Origin: an uncultured Eubacteriales bacterium
GTDB lineage: Bacteria; Bacillota; Clostridia; Peptostreptococcales; Anaerovoracaceae
DNA length: 10,328 nt
Reading direction: 5' to 3'
Assembly: GCA_902766185.1 (NCBI GenBank)
Contig: CACXCQ010000117.1
Coordinates: 1-10,328 of the forward strand
The translations under genes and the position numbers were made by a program. This document shows, one piece after another, positions 6,953 to 10,328 of the stretch (positions are counted from its first letter, which is position 1; each line of letters opens with the position of its first letter). A model generated the notes under the pieces. The model saw nothing but the letters and a program-made list of their open reading frames with translations, was not told the DNA's origin and made no database searches.

Positions 6953-8260
6953 ATGAGTTCAACGAGAAAAACAATGGACAGAAGAACCGGTCTGGGAAGA
7001 CGCGTGCTTCCGCTGCTCATCGCAATGGTGATGGTGCTGAGTCTGGGATTCGTTCCCCAGGGACAGTCCCACGGAGCCATCCCCACGGTCAACTCGGCGA
7101 AGCTGCCGACCAAGTACAAGACGGGATACACGGTGTACAAGTGCATCGACATTTCCGCCTGGCAGGGCGTGATCACCAAAAGTCAGTTCAAGAAACTGAA
7201 GAAAGAGAAGGGGATCACCCACGTGATCGTCCGGGTGGGCTACACGAAGTGGGCCTCCTTCCTGCGGTTCAAGGACAAGTATTACAAGCAGAACATCGAC
7301 AACGCCTACGCTGCCGGCATGAAGGTGGGAGCCTATTACTACTCCCAGGCCAAGAGCGTCAGCGAAGCAAAGGCAGAGGCGCGCAAGACCATCAAGCTCC
7401 TGGCCGACTACAAAAAGAAGATCACCCTTCCGGTGGCCTTCGACTGGGAGTGGGGCGGCAGGCTGAACGCCAGCTGGGCGAAGAAAAACGGCAAGGCGGC
7501 AAACACGAAGATCTGCCAGGCCTACTGCGACAAGATCAAGTCTGCCGGCTATAAGCCCATGATCTACGCCAGCTCCTCGGTGCTGGTCAACTATCTGGAC
7601 AGGGACACGCTGCACAGCAAGTATAAAATCTGGGTGGCGGCCTGGACCTACGGCAAGGCCACGACCTATTCCAAGCCCATGTACATGTGGCAGTTCTCCG
7701 ATTCCGGGCGGTTCGGCAAGGCGCTGACCAATACGGACCGGGTGGACGTGAACTACCTCTTCGTCAAGAAGAACGGCAAGTGGGTGGCCTACAGCGACGG
7801 CAGATACAGGTATCTGCAGGACGGGGTCTACCTGACCTCCCAGTGGCTGACCCTGAACGGCAAAAAATATTATCTGGATAAGAACGGTTACCGGCTGCAG
7901 GACGCCTATCAGAAGATCGGCAGCTACAGCTACGGCTTCGATGGGGAAGGCGTGATGTACAAGAGCAAGACGGTCACCATCGCGGGCAACACCTATAAGT
8001 TCGCGAAGAACGGCAGATCGATCCAGTACAAGATGAGGGTCACGGACGCGGACGGCGGCTACCTGAACCGGCGGTCCGGTCCCGGAAGCTCCTACGCGAA
8101 GCAGGGCAAGTACGTCAACGGCGACACGTTCTACGTGGTCCGCACCAAGGGCGACTGGGTGCAGGATACGGACGGATACTGGTGCGTCTCCCAGGAGAAG
8201 GATAAGAGCACCGGCGAAAAGAAGCCCTGCCTGGAGATCATCAAGAGTTGGCCCCAGTAG
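6953..8260 (+). CDS. Secreted GH25 muramidase (lysozyme) with wall-binding repeats and C-terminal SH3
   Basis: Predicted exported enzyme that cleaves the beta-1,4 bond between N-acetylmuramic acid and N-acetylglucosamine in peptidoglycan. The start ATG at 6953 is chosen over a TTG at 6929: AGGAG sits 7 bases before the ATG, while the TTG has a site only 3 bases away. This gives 435 residues. A signal peptide has Arg-rich n-region and hydrophobic core (about 16-35), with cleavage likely near A42. The GH25 domain spans about 60-260 with D66 in CIDISAWQG and the catalytic pair in D164-W-E166. After it come 3-4 aromatic choline/glucan-binding-like repeats (about 274-360; GKKYYLDKNGY type), then an SH3 module (about 361-417; NRRSGPGSSY). 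No membrane anchor or LPXTG is seen, so it is probably held by its binding modules or released. It could work in wall turnover or act on other bacteria. Confidence 0.95.
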   Translation: MSSTRKTMDRRTGLGRRVLPLLIAMVMVLSLGFVPQGQSHGAIPTVNSAKLPTKYKTGYTVYKCIDISAWQGVITKSQFKKLKKEKGITHVIVRVGYTKWASFLRFKDKYYKQNIDNAYAAGMKVGAYYYSQAKSVSEAKAEARKTIKLLADYKKKITLPVAFDWEWGGRLNASWAKKNGKAANTKICQAYCDKIKSAGYKPMIYASSSVLVNYLDRDTLHSKYKIWVAAWTYGKATTYSKPMYMWQFSDSGRFGKALTNTDRVDVNYLFVKKNGKWVAYSDGRYRYLQDGVYLTSQWLTLNGKKYYLDKNGYRLQDAYQKIGSYSYGFDGEGVMYKSKTVTIAGNTYKFAKNGRSIQYKMRVTDADGGYLNRRSGPGSSYAKQGKYVNGDTFYVVRTKGDWVQDTDGYWCVSQEKDKSTGEKKPCLEIIKSWPQ

Positions 8261-8317
8261 GAACACCGATGAGTTCACACAACCATCAACATCGCATGTT
8301 AGGATAAAGGGGTGACG

Positions 8318-8324
8318 AAAGGAA
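8318..8324 (+). promoter_or_regulatory. Ribosome binding site of the LCP gene
   Basis: AAAGGAA ends 9 bases before the ATG at 8334. A second purine-rich site, AAAGGGGTG (8307-8315), lies further up. The 73-base gap also has AACAT-CGC-ATGTT (8288-8300), a 5-bp inverted repeat of unknown meaning. Neither a strong promoter nor a terminator is visible. Confidence 0.5.
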
Positions 8325-8333
8325 TCATTTCCC

Positions 8334-9680
8334 ATGAGTGACGACAGAAGGAAGAGCCCGGAACAGAGGGCAAAAGAAGAAGCATATCGGGAATACCTTC
8401 GACTGAGGGAGGAATCGCAGCCAAAGCACAAACCCTCTGTTACCGCGACCCCCTATGGCGCTTCTGAACTGCGCCGGAAGAGCAAGGAGCAGGAGGAACA
8501 GCAAAGGCAGGCGTACCTGAAGGCAAGAGCCCAGGCGGAGGCGGAGGAAGAGGCCCAGCGCAGAAGCAGGGCATCCCGCAAGGCCAGCCGCGCCTCCAGG
8601 GAGCCGTCTCCCTATAAGAAGCCGCCAAAAAAGAACCGGGGACTGCGGATCGCCCTGATCGTACTTCTGGTTCTGGTGCTGGGACTGGGAGGCCTGACGG
8701 TGGGAGCCTTCGGCGTTGCCGCGTCCACGCTGGGCAAAATGGGCAAGCTGGACATCGACCAGAGCGAGCTGAACATCAGCTCCCAGGCGGAATCCAACCT
8801 GGGCAAGTACACCAACATCGCGGTGCTGGGCGTCGACGCCAGAGACGTGGAGGACGACAGCGACAGCCGAAGCGACGCCATCGTCATCGTCAGCATAAAC
8901 AACGACACCAACGAGGTCAAAATGTTCTCCGTCTTCCGTGACACCCTCCTGGATCTGGGAGGAGATGCGGGCCTGGACAAGATCACCCACGCCTATTTCT
9001 ACGGAGGAGCGCAGAATACGCTGGCCGCGCTGAACAAGAATATGGATCTGAACGTCGAGAAGGCCGTGGTCATCAACTGGAAGACCGTGGCTGAAGTCAT
9101 CGATGCCCTCGGAGGGATCAAGATCAACGTGAAGGAATCCGAGATCGAGGAGATGAACAAGTACGTTGGCGGCACGGCCAAGACCACCGGCAGCAAGAAG
9201 AAAAAGATCAAACATGCCGGCAAGCAGACCCTGAACGGAGCACAGGCGGTGACCTACGCCAGGATCCGGAAGGACGCGCTTACCGGAGATTACCGCAGAA
9301 ACGAGCGGATGAAGATCGTCATGTCCAAGACCTTCAAGAAGGCCAAGAAGGCGGACATCTTCACCCTGAAGAAGATCTGCGACAACGCTTTCCCCCAGGC
9401 CAAGACCAACATCACGACCAGTGAGATGATGTCCATGGCCCTGAAGTTCAAGAAATACGATATGACCAGCAGCACCACCGGCTGGCCATACGATGTGGAA
9501 GGGTGGACCGGTTACGCCGGTGCCGGCTATGCCTGGTACGGGCCGCCGGTGACCCTGCAGAGCAACGTGGAGAAGCTGTACGATAAATTCTTTGACATCA
9601 GCGACTACGAACCCACGGAGACCGTGCAGACCATCAGCAACGACATCATCAATCTCACCGGTCTCGGGGCAGTGTACTGA
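8334..9680 (+). CDS. LytR-CpsA-Psr (LCP) family wall-polymer transferase
   Basis: Membrane-anchored enzyme with one predicted transmembrane helix (about 104-128) after a long, highly charged cytoplasmic region (about 1-103, K/E/R/Q-rich, possibly coiled coil). The extracellular LCP domain spans about 158-345. Family marks are GVDAR (167-170), SRSDAIVIV (178-186), SVFRDT (199-204), DKITHAYFYGG (215-225) and YARIRKDALTGDYRRNER (308-325), with the Arg and Asp residues that bind the polyprenyl pyrophosphate substrate. Family members usually attach teichoic acids, capsules or other polymers to peptidoglycan muramic acid. In the usual D-x-x-R-x-x-R-Q end, this protein has D319, R322, R325 and then Met326 in place of Gln. 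Residues 346-448 are a C-terminal extension. It follows the muramidase by 73 bases and precedes ddl by 19 bases, in keeping with an envelope role. Confidence 0.94.
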   Translation: MSDDRRKSPEQRAKEEAYREYLRLREESQPKHKPSVTATPYGASELRRKSKEQEEQQRQAYLKARAQAEAEEEAQRRSRASRKASRASREPSPYKKPPKKNRGLRIALIVLLVLVLGLGGLTVGAFGVAASTLGKMGKLDIDQSELNISSQAESNLGKYTNIAVLGVDARDVEDDSDSRSDAIVIVSINNDTNEVKMFSVFRDTLLDLGGDAGLDKITHAYFYGGAQNTLAALNKNMDLNVEKAVVINWKTVAEVIDALGGIKINVKESEIEEMNKYVGGTAKTTGSKKKKIKHAGKQTLNGAQAVTYARIRKDALTGDYRRNERMKIVMSKTFKKAKKADIFTLKKICDNAFPQAKTNITTSEMMSMALKFKKYDMTSSTTGWPYDVEGWTGYAGAGYAWYGPPVTLQSNVEKLYDKFFDISDYEPTETVQTISNDIINLTGLGAVY

Positions 9681-9687
9681 TAAGGAA
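9681..9687 (+). promoter_or_regulatory. Ribosome binding site of ddl
   Basis: TAAGGAA starts immediately after the LCP stop codon and ends 12 bases before the ATG at 9700. The short 19-base gap and absence of a terminator suggest co-transcription with the LCP gene. Confidence 0.6.
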
Positions 9688-9699
9688 CGAAACTGAACT

Positions 9700-10328
9700 A
9701 TGGAACAGAAAAAAACGATCCTGGTGCTGTTCGGCGGCGTCTCATCGGAGCATGAGATATCCTGCATCTCGGCGGCATCCATCCTGGATCAGATCGACAA
9801 ATCAAAGTACCATGTCCTGGCTGCCGGGATCACTGGAGACGGACGATGGCTTCTGACCAGCCCGGACCCGGAGGCGATCCGCAGCGGCAGGTGGGAGGAG
9901 GATCCGGAAAACCGGAGCATGAGCCTTTCGCTGGACAGGGAAGAGAAAGGATTCCTGTTCTGTCGGGAGGGAGAGCGGCAGGTGCTCTCTGTTGACGTGG
10001 TCTTCCCCGTGCTCCACGGCAAAAACGGCGAGGACGGAACCATTCAGGGACTGCTGCAGACGGCGGGGATACCCTTCGTGGGTTCCGATTCCTACAGCTC
10101 TGCGGCCTGCATGGACAAGGGCGTGACCAAGGCGCTGGTCTCTCAGGCGGAGGCGGCGGATCAGGCCAAGTGCTGCATCATCCACCGAAGCGGCTGCGAT
10201 CCCGCGGAGGCGGCGGAAGGCGTGGATGTATTTTTCCAGGGGGAGTATCCCCTGTTCGTGAAGCCGGCCAGATCCGGTTCCTCGGTGGGCATCAGCAAGG
10301 TCAATCAGAAGGAGGACCTTCCCCGGGC
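9700..10328 (+). CDS. ddl: D-alanine--D-alanine ligase (3' partial)
   Basis: ATP-grasp enzyme that joins two D-alanines to make the terminal dipeptide of peptidoglycan precursors in the cytoplasm. The frame is open to the right edge, giving 209 residues. The N-terminal motif FGGVSSEHEISCISA (11-25) holds E17, matching the substrate-contacting Glu of the family. HGKNGEDGTIQGLL (106-119) is a Ddl signature, and the ATP-grasp segment FVKPARSGSSVG has K188 and S194 in the positions of the E. coli DdlB K144 and S150. The spacing between these motifs, about 44 residues longer than in DdlB, is that of the longer DdlA type. The omega loop and second ATP-grasp lobe are beyond the edge, so vancomycin-resistance ligases (D-Lac or D-Ser type) cannot be formally ruled out, although a plain Ddl is the simplest call. 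It sits just after the LCP gene. Confidence 0.93.
   Translation, partial: MEQKKTILVLFGGVSSEHEISCISAASILDQIDKSKYHVLAAGITGDGRWLLTSPDPEAIRSGRWEEDPENRSMSLSLDREEKGFLFCREGERQVLSVDVVFPVLHGKNGEDGTIQGLLQTAGIPFVGSDSYSSAACMDKGVTKALVSQAEAADQAKCCIIHRSGCDPAEAAEGVDVFFQGEYPLFVKPARSGSSVGISKVNQKEDLPR

Noticed and set aside
8274..8305. Possible promoter before the LCP gene (TTCACA ... TAGGAT)
   Set aside because: The spacer is 20 bases and the -10 match is poor. A TGTTAG at the right spacing matches even less.
6959..9782. - strand open frames of 490 and 485 codons (6959-8431, 8325-9782)
   Set aside because: They mirror the muramidase and LCP genes; the leucine/valine/histidine-rich translation is typical of shadow frames.

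Overview
The window reads as a chromosomal stretch of a Gram-positive, probably clostridial (Bacillota) bacterium with fairly high GC: codons strongly favour G or C in third position, Shine-Dalgarno sites are purine-rich, and the valS-folC order is a familiar Firmicutes arrangement. The presence of a secreted GH25 muramidase, a LytR-CpsA-Psr (LCP) enzyme and bacterial SH3 and InlB-type surface modules fits this. The exact genus cannot be read from the sequence. All eight genes lie on the + strand and cover nearly the whole window. No tRNA, rRNA, CRISPR array, insertion sequence, convincing riboswitch or intrinsic terminator is visible, and no gap exceeds 77 bases.

Layout: (1) 3-1430, the C-terminal part of a lysine-rich, probably secreted multidomain protein (SH3, InlB-like repeats, three more SH3 modules, Gly/Thr/Gln tail), open at the left edge; (2) 1476-4160, valyl-tRNA synthetase; (3) 4189-5520, folylpolyglutamate/dihydrofolate synthase; (4) 5513-6448, a diacylglycerol/lipid kinase family protein; (5) 6441-6875, a GNAT acetyltransferase; (6) 6953-8260, a secreted GH25 muramidase with cell-wall-binding repeats and an SH3 domain; (7) 8334-9680, an LCP-family membrane enzyme; (8) 9700 to beyond the right edge, D-alanine--D-alanine ligase.

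Functionally the window mixes housekeeping (valS, folC) with envelope work. The lipid kinase probably acts on membrane diacylglycerol or a similar lipid, the muramidase cleaves peptidoglycan, the LCP protein probably attaches polymers to peptidoglycan, and Ddl makes the D-Ala-D-Ala dipeptide for peptidoglycan precursors. folC, the lipid kinase and the GNAT are tightly packed, with two consecutive 8-base start/stop overlaps implying translational coupling; the other genes are separated by 19-77 bases.

I found no clear evidence of an undescribed system. The points most worth a second look are the truncated SH3/InlB protein, the charged N-terminal region of the LCP protein, the cysteine cluster at the end of the GNAT protein, and the GNAT-muramidase junction with small hairpins and stacked ribosome-binding-like sites.
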